DNA from: Margaritifera margaritifera
Lineage: Eukaryota; Mollusca; Bivalvia; Unionida; Margaritiferidae
Direction: 5' to 3'
DNA length: 64,000 nt
NCBI GenBank assembly: GCA_029931535.1
Contig: JAQPZY010001581.1
Span: forward strand, 4,324,501-4,388,500
Position numbers and translations under genes: made by a program. The stretch's first letter is position 1, and each line of letters starts with the position of its first letter. Shown piece by piece: positions 18,072 to 29,505 of this stretch. Below the pieces are notes generated by a model that did not search any database, had not been told where the DNA came from, and saw only the letters and a list, made by a program, of their open reading frames with translations.

Positions 18072-18371
18072 ATGAACACAATAGAAATAATAAGACAAAC
18101 TCGAGTTCATCTAGAGGTGGCGTGGCACCTCCTCCAAGACCTAGAGAAGAAGGAGAAGAAGGAGAAGGAGAAGGAGGAGAGGGAGAAGAATATCCCTATC
18201 CAACCCCACCGGATGATGGAGCAGGAGGAAAATAAAGAGAATTGGGATAGGGAAGCGGACCATCCTCCATTTGTTTTGAAAAAGACCAACAAATGCATAA
18301 GTTTCAAAACATGGAGGGGGAGCTGTCCTGCGTGCAGGGCAAAGCCTGGGAGGTGCCCACACCTCCTCTAG
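18072..18371 (+). CDS. Small Glu/Lys-rich protein with C-terminal Cys cluster
   Basis: A 99-residue ORF with a helical N-terminus (MNTIEIIRQTRVHLEVAWHL), a Lys/Glu repeat region (about 25-40), a polar middle, and a C-terminal Cys cluster, CISFKTWRGSCPACRAKPGR followed by CPH, which could bind one zinc. The family is not recognised. The 5' and 3' ends of the coding sequence form a 30-bp inverted repeat (see separate entry). The promoter with paired CRE sites and the histone-type 3' signal 28 nt after the stop match the other terminal genes, so this is probably a regulatory gene. Confidence 0.55.
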   Translation: MNTIEIIRQTRVHLEVAWHLLQDLEKKEKKEKEKEEREKNIPIQPHRMMEQEENKENWDREADHPPFVLKKTNKCISFKTWRGSCPACRAKPGRCPHLL

Positions 18372-18379
18372 ATGAACTC
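18103..18379. repeat. Inverted repeat bracketing the 18,072 gene
   Basis: The arms at 18,103-18,132 (GAGTTCATCTAGAGGTG... CACCTCC) and 18,349-18,379 are reverse complements with a few mismatches. The transcript could fold so that the start and end of the coding region pair. Each arm also contains a smaller internal hairpin. Confidence 0.7.
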
Positions 18380-18398
18380 TTAAACAAAAAAATCCAAC

Positions 18399-18436
18399 GG
18401 TCCTTATCAGGACTACGCATTTTACAATAAAAAAGA
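18399..18436 (+). terminator. Histone-type mRNA 3' end, third copy (weaker)
   Basis: GGTCCTTATCAGGACT (18,399-18,414), preceded by TCCAAC, forms the same stem with a closing G-U pair. It is followed by ACGCA and, 11 nt after the stem, the purine-rich AATAAAAAAGA (18,426-18,436). AATAAA inside this block could alternatively serve as an ordinary polyadenylation signal. Confidence 0.5.
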
Positions 18437-18477
18437 TTAATTATTTTTCCATGATTGCCATGTCCCGCCACACGACC

Positions 18478-18571
18478 CCGTATGTAGTGACGAATACAAC
18501 GTCCTCTACTATCAAAACACCCCCTCCCCAGTTTTGATGGTAGAGGACGTTGTATTCGTCACTACATACGG
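18478..18571. repeat. Near-perfect 41-bp palindrome at the element/host junction
   Basis: The arms 18,478-18,518 and 18,531-18,571 are reverse complements at 40 of 41 positions, around a C-rich 12-nt spacer. It lies directly beyond the last element gene. It may be a junction of terminal repeats, the hairpin of a small separate element, or an end structure of the Polinton. Confidence 0.8.
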
Positions 18572-18599
18572 TGTGCTCAAATTTCCTTTTGTACCCCAA

Positions 18600-18990
18600 G
18601 TACCCCCGCTATGATAAATTCCCATTTGGCTCTATAGTGCCCCCTTTGGCTCTATAAATTTTGTCACTTTTGGCTCCATAGTGCCCACAACGTACCCATA
18701 GAGGCCCAACAACGTTAAAATCCCGTATGGCTCCATAGTGCCCCATTTGGCTCTCAGTACCCCCAGCATACTACTTATGTTGAATCCCCGTAAGCCCATT
18801 AAGTGTCAACCTCATGTTTAAGTGTCATATATCCCATTATGACATCCACTGATAAAGTTCGATAAGTCCCATCTAATCTTAAACCTATGCGTATTTTAAC
18901 ATTAAATTCCCGTAAACCCCATAGTGGCACTAATCCAAGATGGGCTGAGAGTGGAAATTCCCATATGCCCCACAGTGCCTTATTTTGCCC
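18600..18990. repeat. Cluster of short GGCTCYATAGTGCCC repeats
   Basis: The motif GGCTCTATAGTGCCCC and variants (GGCTCCATAGTGCCC, GGCTCTATAAATT, CCCCATAGTGGCAC) occur at least six times at irregular spacing of 20-70 bp in C-rich sequence unlike the AT-rich DNA that follows. It could be the decayed terminal region of the Polinton or a host satellite fragment. Confidence 0.55.
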
Positions 18991-20740
18991 CAAACAGCCC
19001 CCTATAACTAACTACTCGTTCATAACCTCATTGCCAAAAAATGCAATTCTACCAAAAAATTATGGATAGATTCACAATCCCTTCCTTTTATTTTTTCTTT
19101 TTTTCTCTATCTTTCTCACCTCGTCCAACTTGATATTTAATACCGCCTACTAGTGACTACTGTCGTTGAGAGGTCGATATAAGGCTTGTCGGGGCCACGC
19201 TGAAAAAAATAATAATAAAAACACTAATAAAAATAAACAAACAAACAACAACAAACAAAACGATACCTTATACTACCTATACAAATATTGTTATTTGTAT
19301 CACACAAACTCTTGGTCATCTCTCTTCCTCTCTCGTATTGTGTTAAGTGCTTTTTATGTAGGAGAGGGCTTTACGTAAAACGGGGAACATGTTGCCGTAA
19401 AATGACAATAAAATGTGTTTAAAGTAAAACAAAAACAGGAAAACAAGAAAATAAAATGGCAAGGCAAACTAGCTTTTGAGTGCAGGCTGTTGACAGTCGT
19501 AATGTTAGCATGAAATCAGAACTATAGCTACTACTACTACTACCACAACACTAAAACAAGAGCAAAAACTAACAGACAACCCCCCCCCCCACCCAAAAAA
19601 AAAAAAAAACAACAACAAAAAATAAACAAACAAAGAAAAAAGCAGCTATTACCAAGTAACGTGTAGAACCATAATTACCGATACAACAAAAATATACACA
19701 ATGTGCCTTTAGGTGTGCACGGGAATCACTTATGAAACGACATACGCAACTTTCCGAACTGATGGTCTTAAACTTCGACCACTCCCTATTGCAGGTACCC
19801 ACTTTTTTCAATTTGAAATATCCCCACCCCAACCCCTACCTCATCACCTTTCGCCTAATCTGGGCCGTTACCAAGGGGACTAACTAGACAACCGTTGCAT
19901 ACCATCATTATCTTTATATGCTGTAATAGTCTTCCTTCTATTAATACATCTATAAAGTATTCTGAAGAATATTTGGCAATATTGCTGTAATTTAAATTTT
20001 AAATACATTTGTCATGAGGTCTAACCAGAGTTTACCAAGGAGAAAGTATTGTATTATCTGCATTGTGACAGAATCAAAGAAGTACGAATGACACTTTTAT
20101 TTGAAACTAACCGAACGGTAACGTACTGATGGTGTTCATGGGTCCAAAATGGCTGATGCTTCATTTGATCCTTTGTATCTTTGACATATATGATTAGTTT
20201 CGTTTACAAATTATGTCATCCAAAAATGAGTGCATCGATTGTGTGCATACCAAGCATATGTTACATACTAAAGATTATACAGCTGAAGCCTGCATAAAAC
20301 AAGAGGCCGAAGTGTGTCTTATAACTCTCACATGAGTAATTGACATATGTCAGCTTGTGAATGCAAATTCACACACTTGTTGAAACTATAGAATGGTAAG
20401 AAAAGCCTGGAGCACATAGATGCAACATTGGCTATTAATATTGGTTTCATTTATCTTCTTTCCTAGACCATATACATAATATCACTTTTTCGGCATAAAA
20501 AGAACAAATCATTTACGCAATCAGCATTGCTTCCTGGATCACTCCCTGCCCCTGGTGGCCCTGAGTCAAAGCCTAGACTGTTCATAGCCCCACCCTTATA
20601 AACATTTACCTGGCATTGCACATGAAATTAATATGTGTAGTCAGCATGGAGTTCTGGGTCTGTCCTTACACCACTATCCACCCCACCCCGACCCCGCCAC
20701 TGGAGTCATAATTTAGAAACCATTGAGATCCCCACCCATG
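18991..20740. other. Host intergenic DNA, no gene seen
   Basis: AT-rich DNA with A/C homopolymers around 19,578-19,640 and low-complexity AAC/AAT runs at 19,205-19,260. No ORF has coding character. Confidence 0.5.
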
Positions 20741-20835
20741 GGAGTTGCGGTGGCACAGCGGTTACGGCGTTGGACTCGTAGCCAGTCGGTTGCGGTTTCG
20801 ATTCATACCATTAAATCAGCCTGAATCGTCATTAA
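20741..20835 (+). mobile_element. tRNA-derived SINE head, truncated
   Basis: An A-box-like TGGCACAGCGGTTACGG and a B-box-like GGTTGCGGTTTCGATTCATA, followed by AAATCAGCCTGA, match the head of the SINE at 21,770. It continues directly into the 140-bp repeats. Confidence 0.6.
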
Positions 20836-21200
20836 TATGTGTGGATTTCATAAATAACTGAACTTGTCTGAAATCTGATGATACAAGCTTACCTAGCAAG
20901 TCTGACCCAAATCTGTTCAGAAATAACATTGCTAGAGTGTTCACAAGCTCAGTCAACGACCATCTCATTAATATATGTGTATGTCGCTCATTATCGAACC
21001 CGTCCAAGAGCTTGATGATATAAGCTTGCATACCAATTTTGATCAAAATCTGACCAGAAATATTCTCTCTAGGGTGTTCACAAGCGCAGCCAATCAAATG
21101 CAAGACCACCTCATTAATATGCGTGGATGTCGCTCAAAATCAAACGTTTTCGATATCTTGATGATATAAGCTTACATGTCAAATCTGTTAAAAATATATG
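20831..21200. repeat. Tandem repeat, about 142-bp unit, 2.6 copies
   Basis: Each unit begins ATTAATATGTGTGGATGTC, then carries GATGATATAAGCTTRC, ATCTGACCAGAAATA and AGGGTGTTCACAAGC. Unit starts are near 20,831, 20,968 and 21,114. Confidence 0.7.
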
Positions 21201-21250
21201 GCCAGGTGAACTGAAAATTCACTGTGAGATAAAATGAAACATTTTGTTTA

Positions 21251-21252
<2 letters not shown>

Positions 21253-21290
<38 letters not shown>

Positions 21291-21309
21291 GGAGAGAGAG
21301 GGAGGGAGG
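21253..21309. repeat. (GA)n microsatellite
   Basis: A nearly pure GA run with some GGGA interruptions. Confidence 0.95.
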
Positions 21310-21464
21310 TTACAATTTGGCTTTCTCACTGTCACACGAACGCGTACATTGCTGATATGCCATATATGTTGATGTAATCTCGATCTCCCGCTCTCTCTAT
21401 CAATTTTTTCTTAATATTGATACGAAGGTTAAGCACACTCAACCACAAACTCATCAGAAAAGAC

Positions 21465-21481
21465 ACACACACACACACACC
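21465..21481. repeat. (CA)n microsatellite
   Basis: A short pure CA run. Confidence 0.9.
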
Positions 21482-21759
21482 AGAAGAGAGAATCACCAGC
21501 GAATCTAAATACTTTTGTTATTACAATTTAAATTCTTCATGTGCAATTAAACCGTGACAATTAAGGGTCTGTATTCTAAAATTATCATCTGTTATCCACA
21601 ACAGAAGTCTCAAATTTCAACATGACTTTTCGATTTACTATATACAGTAATAAAATACATATGTGAAAATAATTCGTGAACCTTGGTTTGTCATTATTTT
21701 AACGTAAACATATTGTCAGAACAATGAAACTGGGGAGCCGTAGTTTCCGAACAATGCAA

Positions 21760-21960
21760 CCGTGGACCCGTGGCGGCTCAGTGGTTAAGGCGTTTGACTC
21801 GTGACTAAAAGGGTGCGAGTTCGATTCCCACCATCGGATCAGCTCAGATTGACTATCACATGTGTCCTTGGGTAAGATACTTTACCCTAATTGGCTCGGC
21901 ACGATAACCTTCAAAGTGTTGATATGCCGTAAAGCACACACACACACACACACACACAAA
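21760..21960 (+). mobile_element. tRNA-derived SINE with (CA)n tail
   Basis: Pol III A-box-like TGGCGGCTCAGTGGTTAAGG and B-box GGGTGCGAGTTCGATTCCCA are followed by a body with TGTGTCCTTGGGTAAGATAC and a terminal CA run (about 21,940-21,958). Confidence 0.8.
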
Positions 21961-23182
21961 TCAAACAAACAAACTATAGAATGGGGTGGTCAGATGTGTT
22001 GTTCACCTGACTAGGATTATATCTGTTTGAATGAAATAGTCCAAATGAAACCGTCAAAATCAAACCGGATTTAGGATTTATTATATATTTCATAGTGAGA
22101 TATTGAAATGTATCAGTGGGAGAAATATGACATAGACACAGTGGCGATATCACTTATAGAACTACTTTTTTCCCATTTAGGAAATATATCTGCCCTTATG
22201 TACGTTATTCAAACTTGTATTTCCATATTTAATATTTTAATATTTTCATTTGTCTTCTTCTTCTGCTCTTTCTCCCTCTCCCTCCACAACAGGATGTACA
22301 GATCTTAAACTGTGTCAACTGTAGACCCTCTAATGTACATTTATGCAATCAGTGAGGTGTCATAAAGAAATGTCTAAAAACGAACTCCAAACAGCAAAAA
22401 GTCGACTTCATCTATTACCTCTTTTATTAATTATTAGTTTTCTACATGAATCATGGAAAATGTCAGTGACTGAACTTACATGACCTGTTTGTATGGGTCA
22501 CCCATACAGTATTGTGTACCTGAAATACTCTACGTCAGACGGTAAACATTTTTAAGAAAAAAACTCGTGATTAAATATAGTTATAAATTTCTTAAAGTAG
22601 CAATTTTAACTCGCATCACAATCGTATTTGAAAACGATGGATAAATCGGACGTTGATTAATGTTGAATCCAAATCAAAATTAAGTCACACTCGAAAACTG
22701 GATACAGCGTCTGCTACCGAACTAGACTGCAAGCTTGCCAAAGCCACACAAAAATTCACGTTAGAATGTAAAATTAAACGAAATAAAGAACAAAAATCCT
22801 TATAAGTTATCTCACAATCATTAAAACATGTTTAAAGATATTACGCTCTGAAGTCTCTCAAATACAACCGCTCTGTTATGTTTCCACATTATCCCACCCC
22901 AACAGTATCAATCCGCTCATGAAATGTGTTAAGAAAATTCAAATTCTCTTCAATTTCGTACGAACACAGTCATTATTTTGACAAAAATCACAATCTGAAG
23001 CATGATATGTACAAGCTAAATTTGTAAAACGTCGCTGTCCCAAAATTGTTGTAAAATTTAGGAAGTTCTTTTTATCGATGTAGTAATGCAGTCGTTAATC
23101 GCATTGGCACAGAATGGAGAAAATCCGTGCAAATCGACGGTTTTTGCTTTTAAGAAATATATAATTAAAAAAATCAACGTTT
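21961..23182. other. Host intergenic DNA, no gene seen
   Basis: AT-rich sequence. The only ORF above 60 codons (22,108-22,308) has no motif and ends in low-complexity Ser/Phe sequence. Confidence 0.5.
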
Positions 23183-23316
23183 TTTTTAGTAGATATATGG
23201 AAATATTACACTCGTGAATTAGAAATATTTTGTATTGTCATAAGTGGCAATCCAATCGTGACAATACAATGTTTCCACTTCACTCGTGAAATATTTCCAT
23301 ATATCCACTCAACAAA
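23183..23316. mobile_element. Fold-back MITE
   Basis: The arms GATATATGGAAATATTACAC (from 23,192) and their complement ending at about 23,306 (GAAATATTTCCATATATCC) enclose a second inner inverted pair, TTGTATTGTCA/TGACAATACAA. The whole 130 bp can form one long hairpin. Confidence 0.7.
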
Positions 23317-23388
23317 CGTAGATATCCTCTATATATATAAAGCGAGGGGAAAAATAACAATGAAAACAACAGCAAAAATATCATGATC

Positions 23389-23525
23389 AACAACTACTAC
23401 TGCTGATACTTACTTTTGTTTTGGTGCTGCTGCTGCTCCTACTACTAATTCTATCATTTTTGCTGCTGCTGCTACTACTACTATTACTTTTGCTGCTGCT
23501 GCTGCTACTACTACTTCTACTGTTA
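23389..23525. repeat. Interrupted (CTG/CTA)n trinucleotide cluster
   Basis: Runs of GCT and ACT triplets are broken by T-rich spacers. Open frames here come only from the repeat. Confidence 0.85.
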
Positions 23526-26000
23526 AGAACTAGTATGGAACTTTTCGAGACCCAAAAAGTTAATCAGGCTCCACAGTCTTAGACTGCAGAAGGTCTTTAA
23601 TTCTACGCAAAAAAACAACAAAAAAACAAAACAAACGAAAACTAGTAATTTATTACGCATATTAGAAAACCAAAGTTGAGCAATATTTTCAAAAAGGCTG
23701 AATTCTAATCAGTCTAAATGATCGCGTTACATCAGTTCCGGTAAATTTTCAGGGTTGTGCTGTCGGGAATTTGGAATGTTGTTTACAGCAACCTTTTATG
23801 AATGCTTTGGCAAACATTATCGCCAGAAATTAAAAAGATCTAAAGCTTTTATATAAAATTAATTGAACATGACGCAAAGCCAACTTCTATAAGAAAATGG
23901 AATGCTTATTTAAGTAATATAGAAAGAAAAAAAATAATAATAAAAAAAAAAAAAAGAAAAAGACTCGCATCAATATGTTATACTTTATACTTTCATATGA
24001 AACAAAAAGTGCCCAAACCTTAAATGGAAGCAATTGAAGAATACTTAACTTAAAACATTCAAATTGTCACAAATGATCTTTGTTCACTGTGTATGTTACA
24101 TGCTGAAACAATGTCCAGTTTATTCTGGGATTGTCACATACCATAATCATTTCTAAATGACATGTAATAATGGATCAAGAGTAAGTGCAGCCACAGCAAC
24201 AATTTAGTTTTCTCAAGGAGAAATGTAATATTTGGAATCAAAGAGAGAACTCGGGCTGATAACATAATAAATTTACTTATCCTTTTAGCTGAACAATTTA
24301 TTATTAAATTTTGATATTATAAAGACAGACCTAATTTATCCTATTTTAAAAAGCTACTTAAATTTCCTTTTAATGTCGAAAAATACAATGCATACAGAAA
24401 TTGTGAATCGGAAAAGTTTAATACTAAATGGTTATTTTACAAACAATTGATTGAATAATATTGTGTTCACAGTATATTGTTGTGTGAAGAAAAAAGTATA
24501 CTAATTTTATATGACACTGGATACCTGCCACGTATTTTTGTGTAAATATGACCTTGATCATGTTCAAACAAAACTGTATCACACTTGAATCATTATGAAT
24601 AAGAATTATGCGTGCTCCTTTGTACATATATACATGCCCACATCTGTTTCCCCTCTATTACTTTTCTTCGTGTTGCTATTTTAGTGTTTTTATTAATAAT
24701 AGAGCCCCAAAATTTTCTAATCTAATTTTCAGATTTTAAGACAGTGAAAACTAGCAATCTGTCTGAGTACTTTCGGCGAATAAGCAGTGATTTTTCTCGG
24801 CCCGACAGAAGAAAATATGCAGGAAAACCCACTTACTATTTATAGTACGATCTAAAATAGACTGGTTTTTGAGGGAATTGCCAGCTAATGAGTTATTATT
24901 AGATAATAAAAAAAAACAGACAGCAAGAGGTTACCGCAGCAAGTGAGTAAATCTTGTAATGTTCGACAATTTGTGTTTGTTTGTTTATTTTTATTCATTA
25001 TTTTTTTTTTTTTGCATTAGTATCCAGTTCATAAATGATAAGATAGTGTCAAGCTTAATAGGCATACAATATTTACGGTCTAATAGTGCTGTGTAGAATT
25101 ATTTAATAGTTACATTTGACATGGATACATGTGTATATCATATCAATTGATCAAATGACTCATCTAGACTTTATTACACTTCATAGTGATGATTGTATGT
25201 GTATTCGGAAGAGAAAGCCCTGGACGAGGAGAAAGAATGAACAGGTAAATACTAAAAAGGCAGTGCTGTTCACCCGCAACTATTTTGATATAGGTCGGGA
25301 TGGCGTTCTTATTTGTTTAAACGAACCTTGGGGTGGTGGTGGTTGTGATGGGTCACAATTGGTGAACCATCAATAGTGTTCTTAGCAGCCATATTGTGCC
25401 ATGATATTTCTCGTTCAATGGAAACCTGGGGGTGGGGGTTGGGTTGTACTTGGCAATTTGCAGATAGTTATTATGTTGTCTCTATGCTAGCAGGAACTAG
25501 GCCAAGGTGCATAACTTAACATTTATAAATTTGCACTGCGAAATTCAAACAAAACGTTTAAGAGGTTATCTTTTGTTAATGATATATTTTCCCATGGGTG
25601 TTTTCCCCCTACTATTCAATCCACCCCCTCCTGTTCACCGTGGATCTCTCCAAACCCCCGATCCCTGCCCCCCCCCCCCCCCAACTTCTCTACGATCTTC
25701 CAACTTGCTCTGCTGTATAGGATATTTCGCAGAGGCAGGTGCTAGATCTACCTGTCCCTCCTCTAACGAAGGGTATATTTTTCGCTCATGTCATCTTTTA
25801 AACGAGATTATTTCCCCCTCCCCCCGCAAGCACACAAAAAGGTCATGATAGCAACAGAGAAGTACTTGTGCAATGTAATATCATTTACTATTATTATTAT
25901 AATTATTTTTGTTTTGGTAGCAACTGGGCTCGGTATAGCTGTCTCCAAAGTTATACAAACATTTTCATCCTCAAACTAAATTAAAAATTCTGACTTTGAG
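23526..26000. other. Host intergenic DNA, no gene seen
   Basis: AT-rich sequence with a C-homopolymer at about 25,668-25,682. Several 60-110-codon ORFs (25,116; 25,507; 25,788) lack motifs, homology cues or splice context. Confidence 0.5.
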
Positions 26001-26083
26001 TACATACATACATACATACATACATACATACATACATACATACATACATACATACATACATACATACATACATACATACATAC
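26001..26083. repeat. (ACAT)n microsatellite
   Basis: About 20 pure tetranucleotide copies. Confidence 0.97.
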
Positions 26084-26159
26084 CCTCAGGGCTCGACAAT
26101 TTAGAACAGGCCAGACGTATTCTCCAGCTTGTTGTAAAAGGCGACTAATGGAGGCAGGA

Positions 26160-26325
26160 ACCTCAGTGGCTCAGTGGTTAGCGGGCCGGACTTCGAATCC
26201 TAACATCGGATCAGCCTGGGTCGACTACTGTGGTGTGTACTTGAGCAAGGCATTTTCATCCAATTTCCTCAGCACTAAATAACCTACATGTGTTCCTGTG
26301 CAGTAAAACACCAAACCAAACAAAT
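26160..26325 (+). mobile_element. tRNA-derived SINE ending in ACACCAAACCAAA
   Basis: The A-box-like TGGCTCAGTGGTTAGCGGGC and B-box-like CTTCGAATCCTAACATCGG lie in a 165-bp element with tail GTAAAACACCAAACCAAAC. The copy at 49,339-49,468 is the same family in the opposite orientation. Confidence 0.8.
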
Positions 26326-26688
26326 TACTTAGTTACTATTGCAACTAGCATGACACTGCATTCATTCACTTCGGTAATAATCTGCTTTTACGAGAGATCC
26401 AAGAAACTTAATAGCTACTGAAATATTAAAAAATAGCCGGAGAAAACGTAATTAAATAAAAGTAAAGTCAAAAGTTATGTTGAATAAAAATACTCAATCA
26501 TTTATGATATTTTATATGTACGGGCGATGTTTATTTACATATTAGGTTATCGACATATTTACATTTAAGTAAACACTTTATTACATTTATGTTTGATGCA
26601 GTTTATTACATTCACAGCTGAAATTTGTATTACATATATAATTTTTATATTTACGTGAGTTTATTACATTTATTATTACATTTAGGGA
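26326..26688. other. AT-rich spacer with recurrent TTATTACATTTA motif
   Basis: Between about 26,510 and 26,690 the motif TTATTACATTTA and close variants recur six or more times. No gene is seen. Confidence 0.5.
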
Positions 26689-26885
26689 CTGACCATATAA
26701 ATGGAGGGGTGGGGCAGGATCGAAAAAAATAGCTTGAAAAGTTTTCTTGCCCTGATTTATAGTAAAAAAAATCCCAACACCATTATATCCATTATATTAG
26801 TTGAAAAAAAATTAGTTGTCTTGAGGTAAAAAAAAATAAAAATATCCCGGCTCGAAAGAAAATCCCCCACCTCCAACCTAATATC
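26689..26885. mobile_element. MITE fragment, TTAGGGACYGACC family
   Basis: It starts TTTAGGGACTGACCATATAA, then a G-rich block, and ends in C-rich AATCCCCCACC. It matches the fuller element at 57,350. Confidence 0.5.
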
Positions 26886-28320
26886 TCATGATTAATTCTT
26901 TGTTGGCGTCTGGAAATGAAAATATAGGAAACTAGCCAGAGCGGTGTGCCGTACCCATGTTGTGTTCAAGCCGTCGGTACCAAAAACTATGAAAAGCTAG
27001 GCAAGGCATGACATCTTCTACAACTTTTAATTCTTGCTTGTTAAGAACCTATGTTGGCCTGCGATATGAAAATTCCACCGAGCCCGTACCTAAGCTTGGT
27101 CCATAGTTAATCTGATTGGTCAGTTATGGGGTCAAAAAGCATTTTGTCATTTTTTCTACTAACAATCACCGCAGAAGGACATAAAATCACATATTTTATC
27201 AAATTGTTCAATATTTCAGTCTTTCTTTTTTTGTTTTGTTATAAACAATAAAATCGCCCTTTATAACCGACTAATCATATTAGCTGTGGGTGGAGGTTAG
27301 GTGCAGACTTGACGACACTTTAATATCACAGGTGAACATTCGTTTTAACAGGCAAGGATTAAGCTTAGTTCACAACACCGTCCTGGCAAGTTTTCTCTTT
27401 TGTCATTTCCCTATAACACGTCCAGCCTCATCACCACCTCCCCACCAGTTCACAGCTCCCCCCCCCTCACTCCAGTCCCCTATGTTATTGCCCAAATCTT
27501 TGTACAAATTTCATCAATTGGTATTTTAACTTATTAATACGAACGCTGTGTTGCAGTTAGTACGATGCCCTTTTGATCTGAGCGAGTTACATTTACATCG
27601 TGTATCAATTAACATACCGTCATAGGTCAACAAACCCTAGCACGTGCCAATACCTATGGACCGCCTACCAATACTATCACTGGCAAAGGTGTGAGGCATC
27701 ATGTGAATTACAGGCGCAGTGGAAACTTGTCGGACATTCTGACCTAAAGTCCATCACCAAGTCGTATATTTCATGTATAAAATACAAATTCAGATCGTCA
27801 TAACTTCAATATTTTTCAACCATTTTTCATAACATTTTAGTATACACTAAAAGATTAACAATGATTCAGGTGTCAACAAAGAATGCTCTAGTTGTATATT
27901 ATGTGCTATACTAATGAGTAGACATGGTTATCTCTGACCTGGCGCTTGCTCAGTTTAAGTTATCATGACGCCAGTGTTTATGGGGATTTTCTATTCAACG
28001 TGGAATACGTTTCCTTCCAAGAATTAGAATGAGAAACACCTACGATGCAAACCAAACCAAAATTATCCAACCAATAAACTATGCTACATACACAAATCGA
28101 TAGTACGTGGAATTTAGCTCTGCCCATACGGTATGTTAACATTGTGTACTCAGCAAGAGTGAACAGCTACGACAGGTTCAGTCTAAATGACCGTGGATGA
28201 CATGAATACATAACCTACGTATAGGCTAATTTGATAATAATGAATACAGGAGCTAATTCATGGGTCAATGGTGTCGTCAATGCTGCTGAAAGGCAACTTG
28301 ACGCAAACCATATATACACG
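26886..28320. other. Host intergenic DNA, no gene seen
   Basis: No supported gene. The ORFs at 27,290 and 27,600 (79 and 67 codons) show no motif. Confidence 0.5.
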
Positions 28321-28321
28321 C

Positions 28322-28480
28322 TTAGGGTCCGACCATTTAATTTTCAAAGGGGGTGGGGGTGGGGGGCGGGATGCGGGCCTGAAATTTTCTTTCGAACCGG
28401 GATATTTTTTCTTTTACCTTAAGATAATTATTTATTGCAACTAATATAATTGTAATAATGGGGCGGGGTTGCTATAAATC
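28322..28480. mobile_element. MITE fragment, TTAGGGACYGACC family
   Basis: TTAGGGTCCGACCATTTAAT followed by a G-rich block matches the left end of the element at 57,350. An internal AAATCAGAGCAA (about 28,477) also occurs there. Confidence 0.55.
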
Positions 28481-29505
28481 AGAGCAAATATATTTTGTAA
28501 AGCTCTTGGAGAACCAGAAACTTTTTTCCAAAACATCTGAAAGCATTGTGGACAGAAAATTAATGAGTTTAGGATTCGGCAGAGTCACTGTAAGGAAGCG
28601 AACGGATATTTTATGGTTTAAAGAGAGCCATAACTGGACAGTTGAAAACTAGTGGTCAAAGTAAATTTTAGCGATGGAACAAACGTTGTTTTGGGCAAAT
28701 ATTGAAAGTTTATATTTGGAGAAAACCCGTCGAAGAATGGCATTTTACCAATGTTCAGAGGGCTACTTGAGTCGATCAATTCCTCGCCAAATATAACATT
28801 GTTGCAGTTCACTGTTGTAATTGTATGAGCTGACGGATTAGGTTCAGTTTGTGACTCCATCAATGACAGTTATTCCTAACTAATTTTCAGCGTCGGAATC
28901 TTGCCAAAAAAGACTTTTTTTAAAACATAACAACATTGAAAATCTATATTCATGCTCTCTTTCAGTGTGTATCAATTTATGGAATATACGCGCTGCAAGA
29001 AAAGAACGATAGATACTTGTTTTCATTTATTCTTCTCCCCCACGGTGCATTATAACATGAATTGTCAGTTTCAATGGACGGTTTCATTGTTTGGAGAACG
29101 CGCAAATTATCCACATGTAGTTTTGAAAAAAAGAAAAATTAACCACACATAGTTCTCTCCACAAATCTTCAATAGATATTTACCCCCTACCGTGTTTGGG
29201 ACGGGAATGCTTCGATATCGGTAGTTGTACTGTGGTTTATTTGACTATCTGTTTAGCACCTTCTATGGTTGCACGTACAGAAAGAAAATAGTTCGCATTC
29301 AATATTTTGGGCTCAATTTTGTAAAGAAACCTGAACACAGTATATTATCAACAAAGGTAGATCTCTTAAAATTTAAAATGTGGAACAAGTGTCTGTTTAA
29401 TAAATAATTGTGAAAAATGAAGTCACCTTAGTCAAGATTCTGCTCAATCTTTTCCATGTAATTTGCACTGGCGAAGAGCTCATTCTTAAATCAGGATTAT
29501 TTAAT
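28481..29505. other. Host intergenic DNA, no gene seen
   Basis: AT-rich sequence. Several ORFs of 60-81 codons lack recognisable features. Confidence 0.45.

Larger units (their letters stand above)
1..18600. mobile_element. Maverick/Polinton (adintovirus-like) element, degraded, left end outside window
   Basis: The gene set of PolB, integrase with chromodomain, packaging ATPase, cysteine protease and two jelly-roll capsid proteins is diagnostic of Polintons. The window opens inside the element, just upstream of the leftmost gene, so the left terminal repeat is not fully present. The right boundary is approximate. The last supported element feature is the 3' signal at 18,399-18,436, and a large palindrome and short-repeat DNA follow it. 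I found no inverted match between bases 1-200 and 17,500-18,600, so no terminal inverted repeat pair is claimed. Many genes carry nonsense codons or frameshifts, which points to an old or poorly assembled integrated copy. Confidence 0.9.

Noticed and set aside
1..18571. Terminal inverted repeat pair inside the window
   Set aside because: Comparison of 1-200 with the reverse complement of 17,500-18,600 by eye showed no match; the left end is probably outside the window.
20741..21960. Functional tRNA genes
   Set aside because: The A and B box regions do not fold into a full cloverleaf and are followed by SINE bodies and tails.
26001..26083. CRISPR-like array
   Set aside because: The ACAT run is a simple microsatellite without spacers, in eukaryotic DNA.
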